The position numbers were made by a program, and so were the translations under genes. DNA of 64,000 nt, taken from the NCBI RefSeq assembly GCF_013377535.1, contig NZ_JABCJE010000012.1, positions 1 to 64,000 of the forward strand, read 5' to 3'. Position 1 is the first letter of the stretch, and each line of letters opens with the position of its first letter. The notes under the pieces are model-generated. The model was not told the DNA's origin. It did not search any database and saw only the letters and a program-made list of their open reading frames with translations. Of this stretch, positions 8,801-17,735 are shown one piece after another. The DNA comes from Donghicola mangrovi (GTDB lineage: Bacteria; Pseudomonadota; Alphaproteobacteria; Rhodobacterales; Rhodobacteraceae).

Positions 8801-9553
8801 ATGACCAACACCCGCACCAACTGGTTCGACAAGGGCGGCAGCGCCTATGCCCAATTCCGCCCCGAATATCCCGCAGAAATGGCGGACTATCTGGCGGCAC
8901 TTGCCCCGGCGCGCGCCTGCGCCGTGGATGTGGGTTGCGGCACGGGCCAGTTGACCCGACTTTTGGCTGGCCGGTTCGACACGGTTCTGGGCTTTGACCC
9001 CAGCGCGGACCAGTTCGGGAATGCGGTGTCTGTGGACGGGGTGACCTATGGCGTGGCCCCTGCCGAGGCTTTGCCCCTGCCCGACCACTCGGCGGATTTG
9101 ATCACCGCCGCGCAGGCCGCGCACTGGTTCGACCTGCCTGCCTTTTGGACCGAAGCGCGGCGCGTTGCGGCCCCCGGCGGCATCGTCGCCCTGATCAGTT
9201 ACGGCGTGTTGCGGCTGGAGGATGAGGCCCTGAACGCCCGTTTCAAACAGTTCTATTATGACGAAATCGGCCCCTATTGGCCGCCAGAGCGCAAGATGGT
9301 GGACGACGGGTATCGCAACATCGCCATGCCATTGACCGAACTCCCCTCGCCGGACCTTAGAATCAGCCTGAACTGGGACGAGCAGGCCTTTTTGGGCTAT
9401 CTGTCCACATGGTCCGCCACCCGCCGCGCCTCCGAGGCGGGGAAGGCGCAACTGTTGAACGCCTTTGCTGCAGACCTGAGCCGTCTTTGGCCCACCGGCC
9501 AAACCGTGCGGATCACATGGCCCCTGAACCTGCGGATCGGTCGGGTGGATTAA
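8801..9553 (+). CDS. Class I SAM-dependent methyltransferase
   Basis: Soluble methyltransferase of 250 residues, Methyltransf_11 type. The SAM-binding motif I reads VDVGCGTGQL near residues 39-48, followed by the acidic strand end GFDPS and AQAAHWFDLPAFWTEARRVAAPGGIVA, typical of small-molecule methyltransferases of the UbiE/Tmt1 kind. GGAGGG just upstream supports the ATG at 8801; the longer frame from 8774 is rejected. Its stop shares TTAA with the stop of the convergent nitronate monooxygenase gene. The substrate is not recognisable. Confidence 0.85.
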   Translation: MTNTRTNWFDKGGSAYAQFRPEYPAEMADYLAALAPARACAVDVGCGTGQLTRLLAGRFDTVLGFDPSADQFGNAVSVDGVTYGVAPAEALPLPDHSADLITAAQAAHWFDLPAFWTEARRVAAPGGIVALISYGVLRLEDEALNARFKQFYYDEIGPYWPPERKMVDDGYRNIAMPLTELPSPDLRISLNWDEQAFLGYLSTWSATRRASEAGKAQLLNAFAADLSRLWPTGQTVRITWPLNLRIGRVD

Positions 9554-10596
9554 ACCACTAGTTCTGCGATCAGCAGCGCCATCAATTCAGCCGCAGGCAT
9601 GGGCCGCACGCGCGCGGCCCCATCGCCCGCCCATTGCGCCCCGAAACCGGTTTCGCCTTTGGCCTTGGCTGCGGCGTTCAGGGATTTGCCCAGATCATAG
9701 GTGCAGGGATAGGCGGGGATGTGATCGGGCGTAACCTCTTGGCCCCAATCGGTAAAACGGTTGGTCAGGCACCGCGCAGGGCGACCGGAAATTACGCTGG
9801 TCATCTGCGTGCCCCCCAAGGGCAGCCGCGCACGATATGCCCCGTCCGCCGAGGTTTCGGGGCACCCGACAAACGCCGTCCCCAGTTGCGCGGCCACCGC
9901 CCCCAGCGACAAAGCGTGCCGGACATCCGCGCCCGTCATGATGCCACCCGCCGCAATGACGGGCAGCGAAGTAGCGCCGACCAATTGCTTGAGCAGATCC
10001 CAGGTGGGCAGGCGTTCATCTGGCCCGAAGGGATCAAAAATCCCCCGATGACCGCCCGCCTGCCAGCCTTGGGCGATGATCGCGTCAAAGCCCGCGGCCG
10101 CGATCTGATGAGCCTCGGCCAGACTGGTGGCCGTTGCGGTCAGCGTGATGCCCGCCTGCTTCATCGCGCTGATCTGGTCGGGTTTGGGCAGGCCAAAGTG
10201 AAAGCTGGCCACCGCGGGGCGCGTGTCCAAAACAATGGCGAGTTGCCGATCATCCGCACGGAAGCTGGGGTAGATTTCCTCGAGTGGCGTCGGAGGTTCG
10301 GCGCCATATTCCGCGAACAGGGGGCGGGTGCGGTCGATCCACGCGGATTCCTTGGCGGAGTCGCGCTGCGCGGCCTCGTGGCAAAAGAAATTCAGGTTGA
10401 TCGGGCGGTCGGTCAGGGCCTGCAGCTCCTGCACCATTTGGCGCGCTCCGGCGTCGGTCGCGGCCCCCAGCCCCAGCGCCCCAAGGCCGCCAGCCTTGCT
10501 GACCGCCGCTGCCAAAGCGGGCGTCGACACGCCTGCCATGGGCGCTTGGAAGATCGGCAGGTCGATGTGGAACAGGTCGCGCAGTGTATCGGTCAT
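9550..10596 (-). CDS. Nitronate monooxygenase (2-nitropropane dioxygenase family)
   Basis: FMN-dependent TIM-barrel enzyme of 348 residues. The N-terminus has the family pattern IFQAPMAGVSTPALAAAVSKAGGLGALG, and further on AQGWQAGGHRG and VIAAGGIMTGADVRHALSLGA match the flavin-phosphate-binding segments. It probably oxidises propionate 3-nitronate or related alkyl nitronates. Its ATG overlaps the TGA of the upstream regulator gene as ATGA at 10593-10596, so the two are cotranscribed and translationally coupled. The regulator may sense or control the same stress. Some relatives are enoyl-reductase-like flavoproteins, so the activity is a family inference. Confidence 0.88.
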   Translation of the reverse strand: MTDTLRDLFHIDLPIFQAPMAGVSTPALAAAVSKAGGLGALGLGAATDAGARQMVQELQALTDRPINLNFFCHEAAQRDSAKESAWIDRTRPLFAEYGAEPPTPLEEIYPSFRADDRQLAIVLDTRPAVASFHFGLPKPDQISAMKQAGITLTATATSLAEAHQIAAAGFDAIIAQGWQAGGHRGIFDPFGPDERLPTWDLLKQLVGATSLPVIAAGGIMTGADVRHALSLGAVAAQLGTAFVGCPETSADGAYRARLPLGGTQMTSVISGRPARCLTNRFTDWGQEVTPDHIPAYPCTYDLGKSLNAAAKAKGETGFGAQWAGDGAARVRPMPAAELMALLIAELVV

Positions 10597-11648
10597 GGCT
10601 GGCCTTTCGGAGCGGGTCGCGGGAACTGTGCCTGTGCGCTGCCCGCTTGGCAATTGCCCAAACCCAACGTCACCGCGCTGGTCAGAACCCGCCGCAAGAG
10701 GCCCGTTTGGCCCTGCACGCCGAGACGGGTGAAGATCGCTTTGGAGCAGGTGCGGGCGGTTTCCTCGGTCCAGCCCAGATCGGCGGCGGCGGTTTTGATC
10801 GAGTGCCCCTCGCAGATCAGCGCGGCAAGGCGGCTTTCGCTTCGGCTCAGGCCGAAATGGGCGGCAAAGTGGTCCGGATCGGGCAGTTCGGCCGGCGCGC
10901 GGAAGGTTGCAACGACCACCGGATCGCCCGCCAGATGGGTCCGGCGCAGCACCAGATCGGTGCCGGTTTCTGGATCAAACAGGGCCTGAGGCACCTCGGG
11001 CGCGGCGATGCAGGCCGCAAACCCCGTGCGAAAGGTCAGCGCCAAATCGCCGTCGGGAAATTCCAGCCGCCTGCGGACGGTTTGACCCGCCAGCAGGCGC
11101 AGATCGCGAGCATTCGCAGACATCTCTTGCACAATGCCGGTCAGGTCCATGATCACCCACGCCGCGCCAAGCCCACCCGCCAAGCCCCCTGTCAGCGCCG
11201 CCATCGACCGTTGCCGCTCTAGCCCCGACCATGTCTCGACCGCCTGCCCTAGAAAGGGTGTCAGCGCGGTCAGGTACTGCCGGTCGGTGCTGCGGAAATC
11301 TTTGCGGATGTCCAGACGCTTGATGCAGAGGGTCGCTGTCGCCCCGCCCGCGCGCACTTTGACCAGCCGCACGAACCCTTCGGGGATGACGCCAGCGGGC
11401 AGCCCCTCTTGGTCATAGACTCGGTCAAAACGCAGGGCGCTGCGGTTCGCGGCGGCGTCCGCGCAACTGATCCCGTCGGTCCAGACCTCGGCCTCCTCCC
11501 GCCCGCGATCGAGGAAAATTGTCGCCCCGTCCGCCCGCGTGACGCGTCGCAGCAGCTCCAGAAACGGAAGCCACGCCTCGCCGCCAGCCCCCGTCGAGGC
11601 CGAAAAAAGCCCTTGGATCAAGGATGTTTGATCGCCCACATACTGCAT
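10593..11648 (-). CDS. LuxR-type helix-turn-helix regulator
   Basis: Regulator with a C-terminal LuxR/FixJ-type DNA-binding domain (LSRSESRLAALICEGHSIKTAAADLGWTEETARTCSKAIFTRLGV) after a roughly 270-residue N-terminal region that may be a sensor. The frame is open to 11750, but I prefer the ATG at 11648, giving 351 residues. GGGAGG precedes it, within a perfect 18-base palindrome, whereas the alternative ATG at 11708 has no Shine-Dalgarno. The short start leaves an intergenic space before divergent cysD. It is coupled to the nitronate monooxygenase gene. No signal or receiver domain is recognisable. Confidence 0.8.
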   Translation of the reverse strand: MQYVGDQTSLIQGLFSASTGAGGEAWLPFLELLRRVTRADGATIFLDRGREEAEVWTDGISCADAAANRSALRFDRVYDQEGLPAGVIPEGFVRLVKVRAGGATATLCIKRLDIRKDFRSTDRQYLTALTPFLGQAVETWSGLERQRSMAALTGGLAGGLGAAWVIMDLTGIVQEMSANARDLRLLAGQTVRRRLEFPDGDLALTFRTGFAACIAAPEVPQALFDPETGTDLVLRRTHLAGDPVVVATFRAPAELPDPDHFAAHFGLSRSESRLAALICEGHSIKTAAADLGWTEETARTCSKAIFTRLGVQGQTGLLRRVLTSAVTLGLGNCQAGSAQAQFPRPAPKGQP

Positions 11649-11659
11649 AGCAGCATGAT

Positions 11660-11677
11660 ACCTCCCATATGGGAGGT
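11660..11677. promoter_or_regulatory. Perfect 18-base palindrome over the regulator's ribosome-binding site
   Basis: ACCTCCCATATGGGAGGT is fully self-complementary. It lies 11 bases before the proposed ATG of the LuxR-type regulator and includes its GGGAGG Shine-Dalgarno. It could be an autoregulatory operator or an RNA hairpin hiding the ribosome-binding site. Confidence 0.5.
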
Positions 11678-11734
11678 CCGCCAGCGATTTCGCAAAGCTA
11701 TGTGTCATGGAACGTTCAATGAGATGATTCGAGT

Positions 11735-12640
11735 ATGACCCAGAAAACACTGACGCACCTTCAGCGCCTCGAAGCCGAAAGCATCCACATCCTGCGCGAA
11801 GTGGTCGCCGAAGCCGAAAACCCCGTAATGCTGTATTCGGTTGGCAAAGACAGCGCAGTGATGCTGCACCTTGCGAAAAAGGCGTTCTATCCTGCGCCCC
11901 CGCCGTTCCCGCTGCTGCACGTGGACACCACCTGGAAATTCCAGGACATGTACAAGCTGCGCGACAAGGCCGCTGCCGATGCAGGCATGGAACTGCTGGT
12001 CTACCAGAACCCCGAAGCTGTCGAGCGCGGCATCAACCCGTTCGACCACGGCTCTCTGCACACCGACATGTGGAAGACCGAAGGTCTGAAGCAGGCGCTG
12101 GATAAGTACGGCTTTGACGTGGCTTTCGGCGGCGCGCGCCGCGACGAAGAGAAATCCCGTGCCAAAGAGCGCGTATTCTCGTTCCGCTCGGCCAACCACC
12201 GCTGGGACCCCAAGAACCAGCGCCCCGAACTGTGGCACCTGTACAACGCCCGCAAGTCCAAGGGCGAGAGCGTCCGCGTGTTCCCGATCTCGAACTGGAC
12301 CGAACTGGACATCTGGCAGTACATCCACCTCGAAGGCATCGAAATCGTTCCGCTGTACTTCTCGGAGCCCCGCCCGACCGTGATCCGTGACGGTCTGATG
12401 CTGATGGTCGACGACAACCGCTTCCCGCTGAAAGACGGCGAAGAGCCCGTTATGCGCTCGGTCCGTTTCCGTACGCTGGGCTGTTACCCGCTGACCGGCG
12501 CTGTGGAAAGCACCGCGAAAACCCTGCCCGAAGTGATTCAGGAAATGCTCCTGACCACCACCTCGGAACGTCAGGGCCGCGCAATCGACCACGATCAGGC
12601 CGCCTCGATGGAGAAGAAGAAGCAGGAAGGCTACTTCTAA
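11735..12640 (+). CDS. cysD: Sulfate adenylyltransferase subunit 2
   Basis: Catalytic subunit of ATP sulfurylase, which makes adenosine 5'-phosphosulfate from ATP and sulfate in the cytoplasm. Length is 301 residues, as in the family. The PP-loop SVGKDS sits at residues 35-40, followed by [14 protein letters not shown] and [16 protein letters not shown], all highly conserved in CysD. The C-terminus EKKKQEGYF is also typical. cysNC follows after 42 bases on the same strand, so the two form an operon. Divergent from the LuxR-type regulator gene; whether that regulator acts on it is unknown. Confidence 0.97.
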   Translation: MTQKTLTHLQRLEAESIHILREVVAEAENPVMLYSVGKDSAVMLHLAKKAFYPAPPPFPLLHVDTTWKFQDMYKLRDKAAADAGMELLVYQNPEAVERGINPFDHGSLHTDMWKTEGLKQALDKYGFDVAFGGARRDEEKSRAKERVFSFRSANHRWDPKNQRPELWHLYNARKSKGESVRVFPISNWTELDIWQYIHLEGIEIVPLYFSEPRPTVIRDGLMLMVDDNRFPLKDGEEPVMRSVRFRTLGCYPLTGAVESTAKTLPEVIQEMLLTTTSERQGRAIDHDQAASMEKKKQEGYF

Positions 12641-12682
12641 GCCCCCTTCTTTGGACCCCCACGCCAGTACGGAATTTTATAA

Positions 12683-14584
12683 ATGACTGACCCGATTTAC
12701 AAAACCGACGCCCTGATCGCCGAAGACATCGACGCGTATCTGGAGGCCCACCAGCACAAGACCATGCTGCGCTTCATCACCTGTGGTTCGGTGGATGACG
12801 GCAAATCGACCCTGATCGGCCGCCTGCTGTACGATAGCAAGATGATCTTCGAAGACCAGCTGGCCACTCTGGAAGCTGACTCCAAGCGCGTTGGCACCCA
12901 GGGCGGCAACATCGACTTTGCTCTGCTGGTCGACGGTCTGGCCGCCGAGCGCGAGCAAGGCATCACCATCGACGTGGCCTACCGCTTCTTCGCGACTGAA
13001 AAGCGCAAGTTCATCGTTGCCGACACCCCCGGCCACGAGCAGTACACCCGCAACATGGTCACCGGCGCCTCGACCGCCGATCTGGCCGTGATCCTGATCG
13101 ACGCCCGCAAAGGCGTGCTGACCCAGACCCGCCGCCACAGCTACCTTGTGCAGCTTCTGGGCATCAAGAACGTGGTGCTGGCCGTCAACAAAATGGACCT
13201 CGTCGATTACGATCAGGCCAAGTACGACGCGATCATCGAGGATTACACCAACTTTGCCCGCACCATCGGCATTCAGGAATTCGTTCCGATCCCGATCTCG
13301 GGTCTGGCAGGCGACAACATCACCAGCCGCAGCGATGCGATGCCTTGGTACACCGGCCCTGCCCTGCTGCCCCACCTCGAAGAGGTAGAGGTCAATAACA
13401 CCGCCGAGCAGGAACAGCCCTTCTCGATGCCCGTGCAGTGGGTGAACCGTCCGAACCTCGACTTCCGCGGTTTCGCGGGCATGGTCGCGACCGGCACCAT
13501 CCGCCCCGGCGACGCGGTTCGCGTTCTGCCGTCGGGCAAGACCTCGGAAGTTGCGCGCATCGTCAACTTTGACGGCGACCGCGATCTGGCCGTGGCAGGT
13601 GAATCGATCACCCTGACCCTGAAGGACGAGATCGACTGTTCGCGCGGTCAGGTCATCGTTGCCGCTCAGGCGCCGCTCGAGGTTGCCGACCAGTTCGAAA
13701 CCACCATCGTGTGGATGGACGAGCATGAAATGGTCCCCGGTCGCGCCTACTGGCTGAAGATCGGCACCCAGACCGTGTCGGCCACCGTGCAGCACCCCAA
13801 ATACGAAGTGAATGTGAACACTCAGGAACATCTGGCAGCCAAAACGCTGGACCTGAACGCGATCGGCGTGGCCAACATCACCACCGACCGTGAAATTCCG
13901 TTCGCGGCCTACACCGAGAACCGCGATCTGGGTGGCTTTATCCTAATCGACAAGATCACCAACGCCACCGTTGCGGCGGGCATGATCCACTTTGCGCTGC
14001 GTCGTTCGACCAACGTCCATTGGCAGGCCACCGACATCACCCGTGACGACCACGCGGCGATGAAGAACCAGAAGCCCGCAGTTGTGTGGCTGACCGGTCT
14101 GTCGGGCTCGGGCAAGTCGACCATCGGCAACATCCTCGAGAAGAAACTGGCGCGTATGAACCGTCACACCTTCCTGTTGGATGGGGACAACGTGCGTCAC
14201 GGCCTGAACAAGGACCTCGGCTTCACCGAAGCGGACCGGATCGAAAACATCCGCCGCGTTGGCGAAGTGGCCAAGCTGATGACCGACGCAGGTCTGATCG
14301 TGATCACTGCGTTCATCTCGCCCTTCCGTTCGGAGCGCGACATGGTCCGCAGCATGATGCAGCCCGGTGAGTTCGTCGAAGTCTTTGTCGACACCCCGCT
14401 GGAAGTTGCCGAGGAGCGCGACGTCAAAGGTCTTTATGCCAAGGCACGTTCGGGCCAGCTGAAGAACTTCACCGGCATCGACTCGCCCTACGAGGCTCCG
14501 GCGAACGCCGAGATCCGCATCGACACCACCGCCATGACGGCCGAGCAGGCGGCAGATGCGATTATCGCACGCTTGATCCCGTAA
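12683..14584 (+). CDS. cysNC: Bifunctional sulfate adenylyltransferase subunit 1 / APS kinase
   Basis: Fusion of the regulatory GTPase CysN and APS kinase CysC, 633 residues. GTPase motifs are GSVDDGKST (35-43), DTPGH (114-118) and NKMD (169-172). Elongation-factor-like beta-barrel domains follow. The kinase P-loop GLSGSGKST is at 472-480, with [16 protein letters not shown] after it. The product activates sulfate to APS and then phosphorylates it to PAPS for assimilation or sulfation. Such fusions are common in alphaproteobacteria. It pairs with cysD immediately upstream. No reductase genes (cysH, cysI) are in the window. Confidence 0.97.
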   Translation: MTDPIYKTDALIAEDIDAYLEAHQHKTMLRFITCGSVDDGKSTLIGRLLYDSKMIFEDQLATLEADSKRVGTQGGNIDFALLVDGLAAEREQGITIDVAYRFFATEKRKFIVADTPGHEQYTRNMVTGASTADLAVILIDARKGVLTQTRRHSYLVQLLGIKNVVLAVNKMDLVDYDQAKYDAIIEDYTNFARTIGIQEFVPIPISGLAGDNITSRSDAMPWYTGPALLPHLEEVEVNNTAEQEQPFSMPVQWVNRPNLDFRGFAGMVATGTIRPGDAVRVLPSGKTSEVARIVNFDGDRDLAVAGESITLTLKDEIDCSRGQVIVAAQAPLEVADQFETTIVWMDEHEMVPGRAYWLKIGTQTVSATVQHPKYEVNVNTQEHLAAKTLDLNAIGVANITTDREIPFAAYTENRDLGGFILIDKITNATVAAGMIHFALRRSTNVHWQATDITRDDHAAMKNQKPAVVWLTGLSGSGKSTIGNILEKKLARMNRHTFLLDGDNVRHGLNKDLGFTEADRIENIRRVGEVAKLMTDAGLIVITAFISPFRSERDMVRSMMQPGEFVEVFVDTPLEVAEERDVKGLYAKARSGQLKNFTGIDSPYEAPANAEIRIDTTAMTAEQAADAIIARLIP

Positions 14585-14594
14585 TTTCGGGCCT

Positions 14595-14614
14595 CCCTGC
14601 GGTACGCCGCAGGG
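14595..14614 (+). terminator. Hairpin after cysNC
   Basis: CCCTGCGG and CCGCAGGG form a perfect 8-base-pair stem with a TACG loop, 11 bases after the cysNC stop. No T-run follows on the plus strand, so it is a weak terminator or an mRNA 3'-end stabiliser. Confidence 0.5.
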
Positions 14615-14852
14615 CAAAAACAGATTTTCGGGGCGCTGAACCAAGGGTTTGGCGCCCTTTGTTTATGCTGCAATATTCTGTTAGGCGGTTGTGCAGGGAA
14701 ACTTTACGTGCCCCCTCGCAATGTGCGGCAAATCGTACTATATGAGGCGTGCATATCTTTTTTCGGACCTGTCCTACTCGGCACAGCTTACGATCTACAG
14801 CTTTGCCGGACCGCCGCATTCCGTGGGCGGAACTTATACAAGGATTAACACG

Positions 14853-15059
14853 ATGGCTAACGGCACCGTGAAATGGTTCAACACCACCAAAGGCTACGGC
14901 TTCATTGCACCCGAAGGCGGCAAGAAAGACGTATTCGTACACATCTCTGCAGTCGAGCGCGCAGGCATCCGCCAGCTGAACGACGGTCAGGCAGTGACCT
15001 TTGACATCGAAGCAGACCGCAACGGTCGTGAGTCGGCGACCAACCTGGCGCTGGCATAA
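14853..15059 (+). CDS. Cold-shock domain protein (CspA family)
   Basis: Single-stranded nucleic-acid-binding protein of 68 residues. It shows the cold-shock RNP1 motif KGYGFI (13-18) and RNP2 motif VFVHI (27-31) on a five-strand barrel. AAGGA at 14840-14844 supports the ATG at 14853; the same frame is open further upstream but does not look coding. About 270 bases separate it from cysNC, room for the long 5' leader often seen on csp mRNAs, although I cannot identify a conserved cold box. A strong terminator follows. Confidence 0.95.
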   Translation: MANGTVKWFNTTKGYGFIAPEGGKKDVFVHISAVERAGIRQLNDGQAVTFDIEADRNGRESATNLALA

Positions 15060-15108
15060 TTCGATCTCAGGATTGAATGACTGCGGGGCCTAGGCCCCAA
15101 GCATTCGA

Positions 15109-15144
15109 ACCGGCGCCGCATCCGCGAGCGCCGGTTTTCTTTTT
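15109..15144 (+). terminator. Rho-independent terminator after the csp gene
   Basis: ACCGGCGC (15109-15116) pairs with GCGCCGGT (15128-15135), and TTTTCTTTTT follows at once on the plus strand. A second palindrome, GGGGCCTAGGCCCC, lies just upstream at 15085-15098. The pair ends the csp transcript before the convergent RTX gene. Confidence 0.85.
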
Positions 15145-15149
15145 GCGGG

Positions 15150-16328
15150 TTACTCGACGATCTCGCCTGCCATAGCGAGGCTTTCCCACATGATGCTGTC
15201 CACATCATCCAGCGAGAAGTCCTGCAGCGTCAGTGTGTTTCCATCCATATCGGTCAGGATGACATCGGTATCGCTCTGGACGGCATCCGCCAGGTAGTCT
15301 TCGAGCGATGCGCCATAGATGCCAAGGATATCGGTGGTGACGTCAAAATCGAGCGCAACGTCATCGCCCGCGCTAAAGACAAAGGTGTCTGCACCGGCGC
15401 CCCCAGTGAGCATGTCGTCATCTTCACCGCCATCTAGATAATCTGCGCCGCCGCCGCCACGCAGGGTATCGTCGTCGGCTCCACCGAACAGATAATCGGC
15501 GCGACGCCCGCCATAGAGCCGGTCAATATAGTCCTCGCCATAGAGGGTGTCCGAGCCTTGGCCACCGAACAGATCGTCGAAACCCTCGCCGCCATAGATC
15601 ACGTCATGACCAGCGTTGCCCCATAGCCAGTCGCCCCCTTCATCTCCGTAGACAACGTCGTTCCCGTCCTCTCCGTAGATCCAATCTCCGTCCTCTCCGC
15701 CATGCAGAGTGTCATCTCCGGCACCGCCATAGATGTCATCATAGCCGACGCCGCCCCACATACGGTCATTGCCTGCCCCGCCCCACATGTAGTCACCACC
15801 AGAGCCGCCGAACATGCGGTCATTGCCTAAACCGCCTTCGAGACGATCATAGTCGTTGCCACCATACATGGTGTCATTTCCGGCCCCGCCGAACAGCCGG
15901 TCGTAGCCATCGCCGCCTTGCAGAACATCTGCTCCGCCCATCCCGCGAAGCACATCCCAGCCATCATTCCCATCAAGGGTATCAGACCCACCAAAGCCAA
16001 GAATGGTGTCATCCCCTGCGGCACCGGCGTAAATGTCCACATCTGCCGTTCCTTCGAAGAGGTCATCATCTTCAGAACCGATCCCGGGTACGGGCAATGC
16101 GTCGCCATCATAGCTGAGGCCGTCTTCCATCACCGGCTCGTCGGGCAGAATATAAACCAGAGTGTCCGCGGGAAGATCATCGTCAGAAAACGTTTCATCG
16201 ACGTAAATATAGGTCTGATCGTTTTCAGCGTCGTATTCGTAATAACCGTCAACCTCGGTCATTCCCGCGACGATATAATATCCGATGTAATAGACCCCAT
16301 CGACGGTTAGGGTGTACTCTTGAGCCAT
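15150..16328 (-). CDS. RTX calcium-binding repeat protein A
   Basis: Acidic protein of 392 residues with no Sec signal. Residues 1-70 form a Tyr/Asp-rich segment (TVDGVYYIGYYIV, then LPADTLVYILPDEPV). From about residue 85 come many nonapeptide GGxGxDxxx repeats that bind calcium as a parallel beta-roll. The C-terminus (TLTLQDFSLDDVDS) resembles the tails of the other RTX proteins here and should serve type I secretion. No secretion ATPase or membrane-fusion gene is in the window. The ATG at 16328 follows GAGGAAATTCAG, and that site lies in a hairpin. Repeat variants such as YDRLFGG and GDYMWGG suggest a structural or surface role. Confidence 0.9.
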   Translation of the reverse strand: MAQEYTLTVDGVYYIGYYIVAGMTEVDGYYEYDAENDQTYIYVDETFSDDDLPADTLVYILPDEPVMEDGLSYDGDALPVPGIGSEDDDLFEGTADVDIYAGAAGDDTILGFGGSDTLDGNDGWDVLRGMGGADVLQGGDGYDRLFGGAGNDTMYGGNDYDRLEGGLGNDRMFGGSGGDYMWGGAGNDRMWGGVGYDDIYGGAGDDTLHGGEDGDWIYGEDGNDVVYGDEGGDWLWGNAGHDVIYGGEGFDDLFGGQGSDTLYGEDYIDRLYGGRRADYLFGGADDDTLRGGGGADYLDGGEDDDMLTGGAGADTFVFSAGDDVALDFDVTTDILGIYGASLEDYLADAVQSDTDVILTDMDGNTLTLQDFSLDDVDSIMWESLAMAGEIVE

Positions 16329-16335
16329 CTGAATT

Positions 16336-16367
16336 TCCTCGAAAATTTGTTCTGAAATCTTCGAGGA
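16336..16367 (-). promoter_or_regulatory. Hairpin that sequesters the Shine-Dalgarno of RTX gene A
   Basis: TCCTCGAA (16336-16343) and TTCGAGGA (16360-16367) are perfect complements. After one mismatch, ATTT and AAAT extend the stem around a six-base loop. In the minus-strand mRNA the downstream arm contains the GAGGA Shine-Dalgarno. A second small hairpin, TATCC-TTTC-GGATA, lies at 16371-16384. The arrangement suggests translational control by RNA folding. Confidence 0.55.
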
Positions 16368-16446
16368 TGGTATCCGAAAGGATATGCCCTCAAAGGCGAG
16401 AATTCCCGACCTGAGAGAAATAATTGCAAAAACCTAGGCTAACGCC

Positions 16447-17478
16447 TCATTTCGCTGTGCGATTATACCGGATCGATGAAATCAGCGACAAACCGATCAG
16501 ACAGGCGCCAAGCAGGCCTGTGATAACCTCGGGGATGTCGGTCATCGACTGGATGAACATGATCACCGCCAGCACCAGAACCGAGTAGAAGGCCCCGTGT
16601 TCGAGAAAGCGGAACTGGGTCATGGTCTGGCGCTCGACCAGCATCAGGGTCATGGCGCGGACGTACATCGCGCCGATCCCCAGACCGATTGCGATCAGGA
16701 ACAGGTTCTGGGTCAGCGCAAAGGCCCCGATCACCCCGTCGAACGAGAAGCTGGCATCCAGAACCTCGAGGTACAGAAAGGCCCCAAGCCCCCCTCGGGC
16801 GGCGGCGCAGTTGACCGCCTCGCGGGCATCCAGAACGTGGCCGACCAGTTCAACCGCCAAATAGGTCAGTAGCCCGCAAATCGCGGCGAACAAGAAGGTC
16901 GCGCTGTGGGCGGCGGGCAGGTTAACCGTGAAACCGATGACCAGCATCAGGACCAAGGCGACCTCGACCCCTTTGATCGCGGACCAACTGCGCAGGCGGC
17001 ATTCGATGGTGCGGACCCAGTCGACGTCCTTGTCCGAGTCCATGAAGTAGTTCAGCGCAACCATCATCAGGAACGTCCCGCCGAACGCGGAAATGGACAG
17101 GTGCGCGCCTTCCATGATGTGGGCGTAGTCGTGCGGATGGTGAATGGCCAGTCGGATCGCCTCGATCGGGCCGATGCTGGCGGCGATGGACACGACGGCC
17201 AGCGGGAAAATGATCCGCATCCCGAAGACCGCCACAATGATCCCCCATGTCAGGAACCGGCGCTGCCAGAGCGGGTCCATATCCCTGAGTTTATTGGCAT
17301 TCACGATAGCATTGTCGAAGCTGAGGCTGATCTCTAGCACCGCCAGAATGGCCCCGATCACCAAAAAGGACAGCGCCCCCGCGCCCGTACCCGTTATCTG
17401 CCACCCCAGCCAGTAGGCCAGAACAAGGCCGAGCGCTGTCACGATAAACGGCCAACGGAAGTACTTGATCGCAGTCAT
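16447..17478 (-). CDS. DUF475 (TerC-related) integral membrane protein
   Basis: Polytopic inner-membrane protein of about 343 residues with roughly eight to nine hydrophobic segments. It has family features of DUF475: LEISLSFDNAIVNANKLRDMDPLWQRRFLTWG and a later LEVLDASFSFDGVIGAFALT, the two repeated acidic SFD motifs that may bind a metal ion as in TerC proteins. The ATG at 17478 is chosen because the coding character begins there (MTAIKYFRWPF); the frame open to 17622 looks non-coding. TerC relatives are linked to tellurite resistance and manganese export. The role of this one is unproven. Confidence 0.88.
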   Translation of the reverse strand: MTAIKYFRWPFIVTALGLVLAYWLGWQITGTGAGALSFLVIGAILAVLEISLSFDNAIVNANKLRDMDPLWQRRFLTWGIIVAVFGMRIIFPLAVVSIAASIGPIEAIRLAIHHPHDYAHIMEGAHLSISAFGGTFLMMVALNYFMDSDKDVDWVRTIECRLRSWSAIKGVEVALVLMLVIGFTVNLPAAHSATFLFAAICGLLTYLAVELVGHVLDAREAVNCAAARGGLGAFLYLEVLDASFSFDGVIGAFALTQNLFLIAIGLGIGAMYVRAMTLMLVERQTMTQFRFLEHGAFYSVLVLAVIMFIQSMTDIPEVITGLLGACLIGLSLISSIRYNRTAK

Positions 17479-17735
17479 TTCGGGTCCTTTTCCCCCGGAA
17501 GGCGGGGCGGCAAGTGTCCCGTTCCGTCCGCAGCGTATTGCACGAGTCTCAAGGTGGGGTGCAAGTGGCACCAATGTAAGACAGGGGCGCAATAATTCTT
17601 GGGCGGGGCTGGCGCCGCACATCGCCCAAATAGTTACAGGTTAGTGATCGCGGGCGGGGCACCCCTCGTTGAGTTTCCTGCTACGTTGTGTTATGCGCAC
17701 GCGGAATACATGTTTGCACACTCCCCGAAAAAATC

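Noticed and set aside
12677-13831. Minus-strand frame inside cysNC
   Set aside because: cysNC has all GTPase and kinase motifs in the other strand, and the frame has no known domain.
15085-15110. TTCGAACC and the paired GGGGCCTAGGCCCC, resembling a tRNA T-arm
   Set aside because: No cloverleaf can be formed around it, and it is followed by a clear Rho-independent terminator.
17688-17735. GTG at 17688 as the start of the YgiQ gene
   Set aside because: The extra 16 residues lack family similarity and no Shine-Dalgarno supports the GTG; the ATG at 17736 is preferred, without strong evidence.
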